Shown: in pieces, positions 42,456 to 56,000 of the stretch
How the letters are laid out: each line of letters opens with the position of its first letter
Numbering within the stretch: the first letter of the stretch is position 1
Source: Hexactinellida sp. DTS-2022
Lineage: Eukaryota; Porifera; Hexactinellida
DNA: 64,000 nt
Assembly: GCA_028753945.1 (NCBI GenBank)
Contig: JAPNXP010000017.1
Span: forward strand, 1,426,001 to 1,490,000
Reading direction: 5' to 3'
Made by a program: the position numbers and the translations under genes
Notes under the pieces: generated by a model
What the model saw: only the letters and a program-made list of their open reading frames with translations
Told to the model about the DNA's origin: nothing
Database searches by the model: none

Positions 42456-42590
42456 GCAAAGGCTGAAATAGATGGAATACCATCTCATCTTGGGGCTAAT
42501 GACGACAATGCTTCCCTAAACCACCAATTCTGTCCAATTGGTTAAGATTGGTGTGACTATCAAAAAGATATTTTGAACAATTCTTTCTGC
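42456..42590 (+). pseudogene. Remnant of a transposase-like gene
   Basis: In one frame, AEIDGIPSHLGANDDNASLN, then HQFCPIG, a stop codon, and DWCDYQKDILNNSF. The pattern NHxxCPxG(x)DxWCxYQ is familiar from transposable-element proteins of Mutator-like or related type in invertebrates. Frame breaks on both sides and the internal stop show that it is dead. The surrounding 42430-43260 may belong to the same decayed insertion. Confidence 0.4.
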
Positions 42591-43320
42591 CTATTTGCAT
42601 TCTCTTATTTCTGAATTTTCCATAGATTAATTAAAGTTAAGGCTAAGGTTCGCCTGGAGATGGAGAAAGTACATTGGCTTGTTATATTCAGCCCTTAAAC
42701 GCTTTCGAATTTGCTATTGTTTAAGACAAAGTTTGACTCTCTAGCTTATATACTTCCCGACTTACAGCAAGGTATGTGAATATGGAACTGAATGACAAAT
42801 GATTGACCACAACATTAATTGAAAATTATTCATAACTCGAGTCATAACTGAAATTTGGGTTATTATAAATGCGATGTTAGAGTCGCAACAATCGTTGGAA
42901 ACGGTCCGAGATCATACGCCACCATCACAATGCCGGAAACTAACCCAACCGCTGCTCCAAGGGAAGCACTAATTACTAACATATAAACTGGTTTTCATGT
43001 ACGTTGACTTAAATTAAAGCTCAAAAGTCCTTCATCTGATAACTAATATGACAAAACGTCCCTCTCTTTCCAGCAATGGCATTTCCACTTAAATTGGAAG
43101 CAAGCAGGCATGGAATCAGTCCCACACTAAGAAGCTACCTGGAGATGTCATTGCAAACGGGAGAATCTCTGGAGACGGTAATGACAATCTAAGCATTGTT
43201 TCCGACAAAGATCAGTATATGGAGGAACCTGATTATTATAATGTGTAATCTGAAAGTACTTTACCAGTAATGTAAGTAATAGTATCTCCTTAGATGTAGT
43301 GTTGTATAAACTGTAATTTA

Positions 43321-43401
43321 TATATGTCGCAGGCGAAATTGAGTTTCAGGCGAAAATGAGACTCAATCTCGCCTGAAAGTCAATTTCGCCTACAACATAT
43401 A
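43321..43401. repeat. Near-perfect 81-bp hairpin (foldback)
   Basis: The left arm is TATATGTCGCAGGCGAAATTG, then AGTTTCAGGCGAAAATGAG. The right arm is ACTCAATCTCGCCTGAAAGT, then CAATTTCGCCTACAACATATA. The arms pair over about 38 bases with a few mismatches. CAGGCGAAATT-like motifs occur elsewhere (55168, 44300). Confidence 0.75.
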
Positions 43402-43654
43402 CATTTAAATATTTTGATTGTTTGTTTGGAGAGGTAATTTTTATTTGTGTTTTTGTTACTATATTAAAAAAAGAACTATTACTAGTTTTATATTTATACG
43501 TTAAAACCATAGATGAGCCAATTCAAAGTATAGTCGAAACCGGTTTTAAATAACCAATTCTTTACATGGAAATAAGTAAGCAAAATCCGATAGCTAGAAT
43601 AAACCGATTGAAAATAAAACCAAATTGAAATTTCTTACACATTTAGAATAAATG

Positions 43655-43820
43655 CAGTAGAACTTCATTAATACGAACACCAACGGACGGTAAAACTTGT
43701 TCGTATTAACCGGAGTAATACCCATTGAATAGCCATTGCAAGGAGCTGATTTGTGGAACTTTTTGTTCATCTAATCCGGAAATTCGTATTAACCGTGTTC
43801 ATACTAACCAGGTTTTACTG
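43655..43820. mobile_element. pogo-type MITE (family A), complete
   Basis: CAGTAGAACTTCATTAATACG to ACTAACCAGGTTTTACTG. It is the reverse-complement relative of the 32278-32459 element, sharing CCAACGGACGGTAAAACTTGT and TACCCATTGAATAGCCATTG. Confidence 0.85.
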
Positions 43821-44047
43821 GAAGTTAGTTAGAAAAAATAACGATTAGTTAGAAAAAACCGGTTTTGACTGTAATAAATTTCCGAAAGAGAATATTTGAT
43901 AAACCGCTTTTGTTTAAACAATATCACAATTAATTCTAGAGCCAAATACAAATTGTATTCACTAATATTTAATCTAATACAATATACTATTCACGCTGAT
44001 ACTTGTATACCGAATTGTTAATAATAGCACTAATAAAAACAAACAAG

Positions 44048-47000
44048 TTATATCTGTTCCAGCAGTTTAATTCTGTTGTCAATTGTAAAACCAATCTTTT
44101 CAAGCGAAGATGTATAGCTGGAGGTCAGTTCTTGGAGAGAGCCTCTTCGCACTTCATAAGTCAGCTGTTGGAAAATGTAATATTGCATTGGAATACTTAG
44201 ATATTGGTTTCCCAAACCTTTTTCCAACGAACGAATATTGAAATATATCCGTTCCTTTTGATAATAAAGTATTAAATAAAATTCAATATTCAAAATACAG
44301 GCGAAAATAGTTTTTTAATTCAAAAATCATGTTGTTATTCAAAAGTAGCAACGAATACTCGTTTCGAAACGAATATTAATTGGAAACTAATGAAGTTAAA
44401 CATCAACATTGGCGAAGCAGGTTTTTATTTGAAAAGGTGTTGGCCAATATATAAGTAATCCCAATTGCAATTGCATCTCTACAATGTCTGAATATGAAAA
44501 TTGTGTAATAGAAGTTCTGTGAGTATAAGGAATAAATTTTAATGCAAACTGCTTTTCACTGAACAACATAGTACGTATACAGTTTAAGAACTGGAAAATA
44601 AGCTATTTTATTGAGAGTTATTAGAGTAAAACTCACCGAACTACATTTGGGCTCAGTATTAGGTTGAATCTTGAGAAGATCTGTAAGAACGTAATCTAAA
44701 TCAATTTCGTTGAAATAATTCAACGAATTAGAAACATAGCCTTGTAATTCCTTGCAAACAGGAATAAGTGTTGATTTAATGAATGTATTGATGACAGTCA
44801 CAGCCTCTGATAAATCCTGAAAATATAAAATATATAACAGACAGACAGACAGAGTAGACTCTCGTTAATACGAACAGGGATAAGGCGAAATATCGATAAA
44901 GGAGTACAAAGTTTATTTTCCATAGCTTATACAAATGCATGCAAGTGACTCTGATTAATACAAGTTTCCAGATAAACGAACAAATTCAGACGGCCTCTGG
45001 TGTTCGTGTATTAACGAGAGTCTACTGTATATAATGTTGTGTGCTTACTGGTAATTTCTGAGTTTGTTTAGTCTTCTTTGTCTTCTTAGCTTTAGGAGAG
45101 AGTAACGTATGGAGACACAGGATACATATATTGACTATACTGATGGTCTAGAGCAAACATGTACTAATATTATGGTTATTCCATAAAATCACCATGCATA
45201 CAGGCTACAGCTTAATAATATTCAGGATCTGTCATTAAAAAACTTACAAAGACAAGTGTAGTTATTTTTTCGACTGAGAGGAAAATTCTCTCCCACTTTC
45301 CAAGTACAAATTCTTCGCTAGTGATCTCCTTCAATATTTCTATTCAAATTAAATGTATTGAGACATAAATATAATAAGATAGATTAAGTTATACCTGTTA
45401 GAGGAACAGCCAGGGTTTCTAATGATTTCAGATCAATTTCTACCTTCCTGGATTCTAGAATAAATACATTTGTGCAATTAAAGTATTATTTGTAACTTTG
45501 TATACGAACAACAAAGTTAAAGTAGCTGTATTTATAATTAATGTGTAAATAGTATATACGTGCTAGAAAACACCGTACTACGCACCAGAAATAGACTTAA
45601 TGACAGCCTGTGTCAGCTTAAAAGAACTCCTCAGAATGGTTGCGCTCTGTTTCGGAGGGATTAGTAGCTCCAGCATTGGGAGGGGAGGAGACCTCAGTTT
45701 AGCCTAACATGCAGGGGAATATAAATATAAACATTCAAGTATACATTAATATGGCAATAATTTCCAACTTATAGGCAGACTTGGTTATAACGTACCCCTC
45801 GGGAATGGAAAATAAGTACGTACTAACCGAGTTTACCCTACATAGAAATACATACTGCTTTATAAACTTGCTAAAAAAATTAGTACTTAGTAAGGCGAAT
45901 TACTTACTAACCCATGTACATTATAACGAAGTTCTAATACGTATACGTATATAGAAAATGCATTTCCCATTAATTTTAATTGCCAATTGTGTTATCAGTG
46001 CAATTGCTATCAAAACACATGCTACGGTTGGTATGAGGAGCTAGGTCTCACCAATGAGAACGCAGTATTAGATTGTGCGGAAAGAGAGTACAAGGGATGC
46101 GCCACAGCTGCTGCTATCTCTTCGTCAAACTTCTCAATTCCCTTTTCAAATAGAGACACGAATTCCTGCCACTTTATAGAGCCTTCGTTACCCGCTCCTC
46201 CCACTGTGTCAGCTAACACGCTACCTTCCAACTCGCAGTGCAGCAAACTCAGCTCCACTGCACTGCCGATGCACGTTATGAGAGCAGCGCGCGCTCGTAG
46301 CCAAATGCACTAAATACAGTGTTAATGGACAGGAATATATAGTCTATAAAATCATTAATTTGTCTAAATACAGTGAACTCCCGTTATAACGAAGTCGGAT
46401 ATAACGAAATAACCGCTTATAACGAAATGGAGATTTTCACCCAGAATACTAAATCTATTAATTATTATCCGTTTTCGGATATAACGAGAGTTGACTGTAC
46501 TTTTATTGTTACGAAATTTTCTAAAAGAATTGAAATTGTTTGGCGAAATAATTAATCCAATAGTTTAGTGGTCAAAATAATTGAATTGAGTTGGTAAGAA
46601 AGGTTACTTTCCTTCTATAAACTATAAATAGAACTTACCTCAGCACTAAACGTGTCCTTTACATCACAGTCATTAAAACTCCTATTGAGTGGATAAGATA
46701 TTATAAGTAGCCTCTAGTAGGAATTACTTATTACTAGAGACAAACATATTTTCTAATGTTATTTTCGGGCACAGGCAAGGTCATTTTCACCGTTGCGAAG
46801 CCGGTTTTTATGATTGGTTGAAATATAAATAACCCCTCATTAGCAATATATTAATATTACGCATATTATATTGAAATAAATTATGTTCTTTGGGACCTTG
46901 TATTTCTATTAAATCGATTGATATTATATGACCCCAATATAATAATACAAATTACAGTACAAGTTATACTGTGGTACCTGTAAGAAGGCGAGTAGTCATC

Positions 47001-50000
47001 TATAACGCTGAAGTCTCTGTTGTCTCGGTACGTCTCAGAGTCAATATCTGAAGTCGAGAATAGGAACGTGATTAATTAGGTTAGCAACAATAAATACTGT
47101 AATAGCACTAGCTATATAATAACATAATTAAAGATCGATATTGAGAGCAAAAATAGTTACATCACTTCATTACATTGCCTAGCAAATATTACTCTAGACT
47201 CTAGTCTAGAGGCTACAATAATATCCTATAGGTTATTAGGCAGCATTTATCATAGACATGGTTTTTTAAGCAATATATCAGAATGTAAAATTGAGATTCT
47301 AATCTAATGCGATTACACATAAAACTACAAATCCTTTTACCTTTAAAAACACTGATTTATAAAAATAATCTCGCACTGTCCTATTACATTTTAATTTACA
47401 TTATTATTGTTTTGAAATAATGCTAATAAACTAATAAATTAGCCTATAAACACACGCATTAAGCAATATTAAACAAACTAACCTCTAATAACATCATACC
47501 AAGATTCAAAACTTGGCAAATTACTCTTCAGTTCGGTTAGTTTAGGACTAGAAAATAGTTAAAATCAATTAACAATTCCTATTAGAGTGTAGTAGTATAA
47601 CAAATTTATAAGATTTACTTTGAAAATCCATCTACCCAGGAGAAGAGGAGAGAACTCAAATCGATACTTTTCTTGTAATAAGATTCTGAGAGACGATTCT
47701 TAAAAAGCGCCATTTCTAACACCTAGGAGTTAGGCAAGTAGGAATCTTATAGCAATTGTATAATCGGAGGTGTACCTTCTCGAAATTCCCATTCTTGTAA
47801 GCAGTTTCAATGTATTCACTCGTCTAAGGAATAAATAGAACACAGTTCGGATAATCACACAATAGGTTACAGATTACAATAATGTTGCATTAACTTGACT
47901 ATAAGCGGTCGTACTTCAATATAATTTTCTCAAATACAGTCGACTCCGCTTAATAGAGCCACCGGTTAATAGATTTCTCCGCTTAATTGGGTCAAAGCAA
48001 CCTGGTCCCGAGGTGACTCTAATAAGCGGAGTCGACTGTATTCGTTTTCAGAATACAGTTCCAATGTTAATTAATTGATTAATTAACTTAAAACCCCTAA
48101 TCCACACCCTTGGGGTAAAAGGTATAAATAGAAAATCGCATTTTTTAACTTTCATTTTCCATTCAAAGTGAATTAACTTTCAGTTTCACTTCAACATTCC
48201 TGGGCAACGAAGGGATTTATTAAACATGGGAATGAGAGAATAATATCCTAGGATCTAATTAGTACAATGGACCACGGATACACATGGCAATGGATTATCT
48301 GAGCACTTACATCTCGTCTGTTGCTTCTATGCAGAGCCAGGCAGTTACTGGCTACCACGCGGAATGCAGCAGGGAGCCCCAGAGTGAGAGCAGAACGCTC
48401 GATCAAATAACTAAACAATAGAAACGTGATGTCTCTCATTCGTTATTATACTAAATAATATACGTAGTAATAAAAATAACAATATTCCCAGTGATTTTAG
48501 AGTACAAATGGAATGTATACCATAAGCTCTCAGCCTGTAAATGTTTAATCTCCAACTCCTGGTATTGATCAGTACAAACTTCTATTCCTCCTAAAAAGCA
48601 AATATGAAAGAGGTAATACAAATAATTAAAAGTTAGTACAGTAAATGTCGGATATAAGCACACCGGTTATAAGAACATATCGGGTATAAGAACACTATGT
48701 TGGAAAACGGTTGCCATACACCCTATATATTTTATGTGGGTTATAAGAACATGTCGGTTATACGCACATCAAGTGCAGTTCCCGACGATGTGCGTATAAC
48801 CGGCATCCACTGTATAAGGAACTCACCTAGAAAAGCTTGTATCTTTAGTATCAGCAGTCTGACCAGATAATTCTTGTCGCTGATTTTGAGCACAGCTGAG
48901 GCTGTTGCCAGAGCTTCTAACAAATAACATTTGTCACCTAGAGAGAGATACTGTAAATACTACATATTAGTTGTTAACAAGCGGACTATGGATACCTGTG
49001 GTATTGTAGTTATCGATTAAGATGTGAATAGCAATATTGGCGTATGGATCGCTGTGTTGGAATTCTGTCTCATTTAGCGAAGTGCCTAGAGAAACAAGGA
49101 TAATTCAATTAACAGCATGGATTGTAAATACAAACTCTGCATACTTGTTATAAGGAAACTAATATGTAGTTGTATTTAGTATGTGATGTTCTTTGATGAA
49201 ACAAACAAACAAACAAACAAACAGACAAACAACAAACAAACAAACAAACAAACAAATAAACAAGCATCGAGCTTCAATAGAATCGGTATTATTGTCTCAG
49301 ATAAGCATACTGACCTAGAGCTAATCCTTGGTAGTGTTTGCCCATTAGCTCTGAGACGAGATGTCCCTTCTCCTCTACAGATAGCTTGTCATGAGACCCG
49401 GAGTATCTAGCTAAGTACAGCAGGTTGATATCTCTCTGCAGATGCTTGATCTACCTTGGGAGAGATAAATCAATTAATCAGTTTCTTCAAATTAACATGT
49501 ACGGATAAATAAGTACTAGTATATTAAAGGAGCGCTTAATGCTCTCAAGTGAGAGAGATATTAATTAAAACCAGCCCATAAGAGTCTCCTTATAATGTTA
49601 ACCTTCCCAATCAATTGGCTTAACCCGTAATGATAATACAATTATATGTGTCAATTGTCAAATGATATTAAGTAGCAGTGAAAGTTATAAATTTCCTGCG
49701 AGGAGCTTTATCCATGGTATTATTACACTTGCACTAGTGGAACAACTCATTACAATACATTGGATGAATGATCAGTCTGCTACCTGTTTCTGCTCATCAG
49801 TTCCAGCCTCTCCGACAACTGCCGCAGAATCAGCCACGAGCTTCTCAACACAGCTGTTCAACTGAAATACACATTTTGTCATAAATATTATATAACACTA
49901 TATTGTAGATCACTACTATACAATAGCCAGTAGAACCTCGTTATTAGTAAGAACAGGGTAATATGAAATCTGGTTAATATGAACACTATTTCAGTTTCTT

Positions 50001-53000
50001 CAAAGCCTTTTCAATATAATTGACATTCGTTTTATACGAATTCCGGATAAGGCGAACGCATTTGATGGTCCCCTGGTGTTCGTACTAACTAGGTTATACT
50101 GTACAATGGTAATGTGACCCGAGGATTGAATATTAGAATTAGAAATCAAAAAGCGAGTGAATGTGACTTCAAACTTTTACGCTCTTAGACGCAAAATAAT
50201 CAAAACATACCTCAATTTTCTCAGAATCTACCAATCTGTCAAAAAATAATGTTATGTCATCAAACCAACATTTTTTAGAGCCAAATAACTCAAAATATTC
50301 CTTCAAAAAGACCAACAAATCTATAAGAAAGCATTAGTTTAATTTATTTATTTACTAATACAAGGTATAAGGATGTATAATATACTCAAAACACCTGTTT
50401 TTCTGTGAGTAGTAATCTCATTCTCTCTCAGCTGTAAAATTAATTCCATTCTCGCCAGGAACGGACCTCTCAAATAGTTTCCTTTCTTTACAAGTTGCAG
50501 CTGACACTTCTCGTCAATATAATCCATGGTACTTTCAATATATGACAGAGCGGTTCCTACACTGAACAAATCTGTTCTAAAGAAGCGTAAATAAGTTCAT
50601 AATTCAACTTAATATTCATTTTTTAAAATAATCCAAACAAATTCTTGCATAGTCGTGGGTTAGTTATACCTAATAGATAATTTAGCATTTTCAAAAGATT
50701 TTCCTTTTATTATGTTTTTATGTACCGTGGCCGCGTGGCTGAATACATTGCCTTCGAATTTTCGCCATTTTAATTTTGTCTTAATTTCGTACGGTTTTCA
50801 GCATTAGATCACCTTTCTAGTTCCCTTTGTTAAACAGGGAACTTGAGGGAAGTATTCCGGGTTAAAAGTAGTTTTAAAATTTTAGTCGTTTTAAAATTTC
50901 GTCAACTAAAATTTTCGTCACCAAAAAATAAGGAAATAAAGACGACGAAAATGTAAACAAATGTTGCAGTCTAAGTGCAATTTTAGTTCAAGTACAACTT
51001 AGTGTGAATAGAATTTAACTTCTACAAATGGGTAGCTAAAATTAGCTCGAGGTTATTATGTATTTAATAAGACAATGAATGGAATTTCGTAACTTCCGAC
51101 CTATACTGAAAAGAAATAAAGTAAATTTATTCATCTATGATCTAGGTTCTTCTAATGATGAGATGTATTATGTTAAATATTGAGATGTATAATATTTGTT
51201 ACTACAATCAATTAAATGAAATATTTTGCAACCCTGGATTTACCTCTGCATAATAATGGTTTAATGATAAGACCGCGAAGCGGTCTTATTCTCACCTTTT
51301 AACTATCATAATGCAGAGATTCAATCCAGAATTAATAAATTACTTTGCAATACAATTTACTGAAATATTTAATTGCGTATAATAACTTACATAACATAAT
51401 TTCCCACAGATTACAGTAACTAATCACAACCCAAAATGAATTTAGGCGAGTTGTTAAGTAATAGTGTGTAATTCAGTAGCCACAGTTGAACTCATTATTA
51501 ATGTTATTGCATTTGGGGAGGGAAAGGCCACGAAGCGGCCGTTAATTGTATCGCGTAGTGCCTAACACGAACGAACAAAAGTCGCTTCGCGACTTTTGTG
51601 AGAGAGTGATCCGTCGCGCGAAGCGACCGAGACCGAAGGGCTCGTCTTCCAAAAAATCAGATTTATGATCCATAAGTTAGGAAAGTAGATACAAGGTGAT
51701 AAGTAATTGCAATTTTGTACTGCTGTTACGAAGTGTAAATTGTTAGAACTATGTAAAGTTAATTTAATTTGTAAAGAATTATTTTTATTTGAAAAGCTAT
51801 TACGATTGAAACCGAACTAATGTAGAGCAAAATAAGTTTGAAAAGAATTTGTTGGATAATCAATCAACACATCCTCAAAATTATAACAGTGATTACAATA
51901 CAATTTGCCAGCATATTTCTAATTCAGGACGCAAACCGTCATAATAGTTTCAATTTAATATTTCATAATAAAAGAAGCTCGTAATCAAGTAAAACAGGTA
52001 CAATAATTATTAAGGCTGAAACGAATATTCGAAATATAACGAACGAACGAATATTCGAATATTCGTTCGTTTGGATGACTAAGCATTAAATCAATTTCTA
52101 GAGACAAAATACATTGGAAAATAGGTTTTTAATAATGTTACAAGTATTATAATAATTACAAAGTATATTATACACAAGTTAATTAATAATCAGCTAGTTT
52201 AAGTGGGAATTTATATTTATGATATTCTAAGCTATACAAAAGTGTTGTTGTTGTCCAAAATTAGTCAACGAATATCCGTTTCAATCAAATATTCGTCCAA
52301 ACGAACGAATATTCATTCAATAATTTCGAACGAATATTCGAATATTCGGTATATTGTTTCAGCCCTATATTAATTATAACCATGTGAATTACGTAAACGT
52401 AATAATTATATGGTGCTATTTGTCAAATAGCATTTTATTATTATAAATAATTTAAATACCGTATGTACTCGAATTGTAGCCCCCTTTCGCTCGATAAGCC
52501 CTCCCAAAGTAGCAAATAAAAATTTGTTACCGCTACCCGGAGTAAACATCTTAATTTAATATAAGTCTCAATAAGATTATCAACCGATTATAATAAATAA
52601 ATTGTATAAAGTGCAATATTCTCGAAAATTCATAATTTTTTTTGGTTCTACTAGTCGAGTAAGTACGGTAATTTATATTAAATGTTATATTTATTTATTA
52701 GAAAATTATTTCTCATCCCCCAAGCGAGCGTTTATGTTAATAATTATGTTCCTCAAATACCAAATTCGCATATGAGCAAAATGTGCAAAATGCGATTTGC
52801 TACAACGCGAATCTACAGCGAGAATAGTTGGAGCGATTCTCTATGGCTTACCTCTTGCCAGCAGCCCCCTGCTCGTCCGACGCGAGAGGCGCCCTCCTCT
52901 GCAGACGGAGAGAACAGCTGATCAGTCCCTTGAAAGCTGTCCAGTCATCTTGACTAAAGTCATATAACATTATCAAAGAGCTTTGTTATATGTAAACTGT

Positions 53001-56000
53001 ATATAAAGCCCATACAAACTAAACTAAAAATTTGCAGAACGTCTATAAATTTTGTAGACAAAAAGTAATACTTTTAAGACAAGAAAACCTAGTCTATAAA
53101 TAGACTGTCTACATATAAATTATTTCCTTATGAAATATTTTAAAGTGAGTTTATATCTTCCCTTGCAGATATAATAACGGTACATAATAACCTCGTATCG
53201 CATCTTAGCTTGTAGCTGTGTAGCGCTTCCCCCCACCTCTCCAGCTCTGTGAGACACTCCAGCTCCAAATAGAAGCGCTCGTCCTCATCTCCGATCCGGA
53301 GTTCTAACATGGTGCACACAATGGTAGTATGGAATGTTTAATCATTCTTAGCAAATTACAGCATATTAATTGAACCAAATTATCAAAACTTATTACAGTC
53401 ACGGTCTGCTTATTGTGAACAATTTTTAGTTCACTTATTATGAAGAACTTTCATTATAAACAAGCCTTATGGTCAAAATTAACAATTTACATAGGGCTTG
53501 TATTTAGTTGAGTTCGCTTATCATAAAGTCTCTATTATGACCACAATTTTTAGTCCGTTTAATGTTCATAATATAATAACTGACTGTAGTTATTCGTTAT
53601 ACCTGATTCTGAGTCCAGCCTTGTGTAAGATAGAATTTCTTCATATTGCTTGTTCAGTTTCAAAATATTCAAATACAACTTTAGTTCTAAAATGTTACAA
53701 TAATGTAATTGTAATGTGCAAATGCATTCTTAAAATTATAGAAGAAAAACATAACCAGTTCGCTAGGCAATAAACGAATAAAGGAGAACGATTTTAATTA
53801 TTTATTAATGAAGATACATTTACTGTAGAAAAACATGATATCGAATTGTTATAAGTATATTTAATTAATTCCCTTTGTTTAATCTAAACAGTGGAAATAT
53901 CAGAATTCAAGAATTATGATTGTTGTAAATTTTGCTATTACAATCTGTCTTTTCCAATTAAATACAAATAATATCTTAATTAGTATAATTATACTACAAT
54001 AACAGAGACATGTGACAAGTAGGTATCGAAAATAAACAATAATCAGATTACCATTAACACTATTGAACTTGTTTTTGTATCTCTGTGCCATTCTCTCCGC
54101 GAGAGGAATGAGAACTGACTTTGTCTGTTCGTCTTGGCTAGCATGAATCTATGGCAGACAAGAATATGACAATTATTAGGTCATCGGAACTGTTAGACTA
54201 TAGATACAGTATGGTTCCGCAAACTAGGTTTTTCAGGCCGCATGCGGGCTGAAACAACCTTAAGTGTGGCCTGATAGCCCAATGGAAATTTGTATCATGT
54301 GTGGCCTCACTGGCCTGAGAGACATTTCTAATTTTCATCTGGCCTGTACACATATACACACTGATTATTACCTTTTTACTAGAGTCCTTTAAGCACTTTT
54401 TGCTTAGAAATTAGTATAGTTCTAGTATTACAACAACATAATAGTTTTGTTATAAATTTCGAAAAATTTCTCAATATTGTTTGCGGCCTGAGGAAATTTT
54501 GTTAAGATTATGTGGCCTGAGATACAGTAAGGGGTACTTAGTATCAATCAATCAAAAGTAGATTCAATATACAGTGGTGCTCGTGTAATAGCAAGTAAGC
54601 AAGTAAGTAATTACTTATATATTGGCCAACACCTGTTTTTAATGGAATTTCAGGCACTGGCAAGGTCATTTATAAACCATCAAAAATCTAACCAACCTTT
54701 GAAAAAATGTTGCCCGATATATAGGCATAATAATATATCTACGTAAAGAGCGCTGAATGAATAATTATCTGAAGTTTGCGTAAATACAAGAGAGATTATT
54801 CCATTAAAAATGCAAACATATTATCGAATCAATGAGTTAGTTTGATGATCTACTCTAAACACTAATGGACACATAAGGAATGTACAGAGATAAAGATGCC
54901 TTAAAGTTAAAACTTTACACGTCCGAAACCTTGGTACAGTAATTATTTCCATAATTTAATAACTATACAGCACACACAATAAACAGGCAGCCTTGGTAGT
55001 TCAATAAATAGAATAGATTAAATGGATCTACTACGTATGAATTGGAATTTAAATTTAATTGCATTATCAATGTATCATAGATAATTAGAACACTTGTATA
55101 TTGGGCAATACCTTTTCAATATAAAAATCCGGCTTCGCAAAAGTGAAATTTTGATGATAAAAATTTCGCCTGAATATTATTACATTAGAAAAGGCCGATA
55201 TAAGTAGTAATTCCTTATAATTTCCTGAAAATTATGCTAATAAAATAATACAATTTAATCGCTTCAAGCATCACACAGTGAGTGAATAAATGATTGTGTT
55301 AATTATACGGTTCATAATTTCATATAATACTTGTTAACTAATAAACCAGTAGATGATGTTTTGTGGGTTCGCCCACACTTATATGTTAAATGAGGCATGT
55401 AAGTAATTAAAGTGTCATAAGCAAGGCTGATTTCAAAAGGATTAAACTCTGTAATTATCTATTCTCCCCAATAAATATCCTTGCAGAGAATATTCACATG
55501 ATATACACGTAAAGTATATCTATAGAACATTTTATGAATTCATTTCCACTCGCGTGGTAGTATTGCGAGAGCAATTCAAGGGCAATAGAAAGAGGAATAT
55601 TATATGAAAATAAAAAGCATTATCATTCAACAACTGCATTGTACTAAGAGAGCCATATAGATACGAATATCACATTCAGTGGAGCAATAATACTGAAATG
55701 TTAATTCTGATGAATTCTATATTCGTAATGGAATTATTATACCACATAAGCGTGTAATCCTATGGAGTCATAGCTGTGTAAATAGACAGTAATTTTGTTG
55801 AAATCGATTGAGGAATTTGAGATAAAGGCGACATAATTCAAAAATTAGAATTCATGTTAGTATAGCAGCGTTTCCCTAGATTTTATCTAAAATGGATATA
55901 AGGTACAGTTTCTATCACAACTTTCCAGTTATTTTCTTGAAGAAAAACATATTTAAACTTCTTGGATTTTCCAGGTATTGGATATTACATAACTATTGCT

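Larger units (their letters stand above)
41872..44047. other. Spacer between NOL8-like and NAA25: MITEs and a decayed transposase
   Basis: Holds a family A arm (41908-41985), a broken transposase-like stretch (42456-42590), an 81-bp hairpin (43321-43401) and a family A MITE (43655-43820). The 75-codon frame at 42059-42286 (ending ERTGYLYFWSSVTGN) has no recognised family and is not called as a gene. Confidence 0.5.
50577..52851. other. NAA25 intron of 2.3 kb holding several repeats
   Basis: Contains a possible tRNA-derived fragment (50724-50780), a hairpin around AAGACCGCGAAGCGGTCTT at 51270-51288 with outer arms TCTGCATAATAATGG/CATAATGCAGA, one Helitron-like end (51520-51648) and a palindromic ATTCG element (52012-52366). 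The open frame at 52682-52921 is mostly the complement of the exon 52852-52953. Confidence 0.55.

Noticed and set aside
50724..50780. tRNA gene
   Set aside because: Only a box A-like stretch is visible; no acceptor stem, anticodon arm or T-loop consensus at the right distance.
52682..52921. 79-codon plus-strand frame
   Set aside because: Its last 70 bases are the complement of NAA25 exon 52953-52852, and the rest is AT-rich intron.
53498..53773. 91-codon plus-strand frame
   Set aside because: Starts inside the family D MITE at 53396-53586 and has no protein-like composition.
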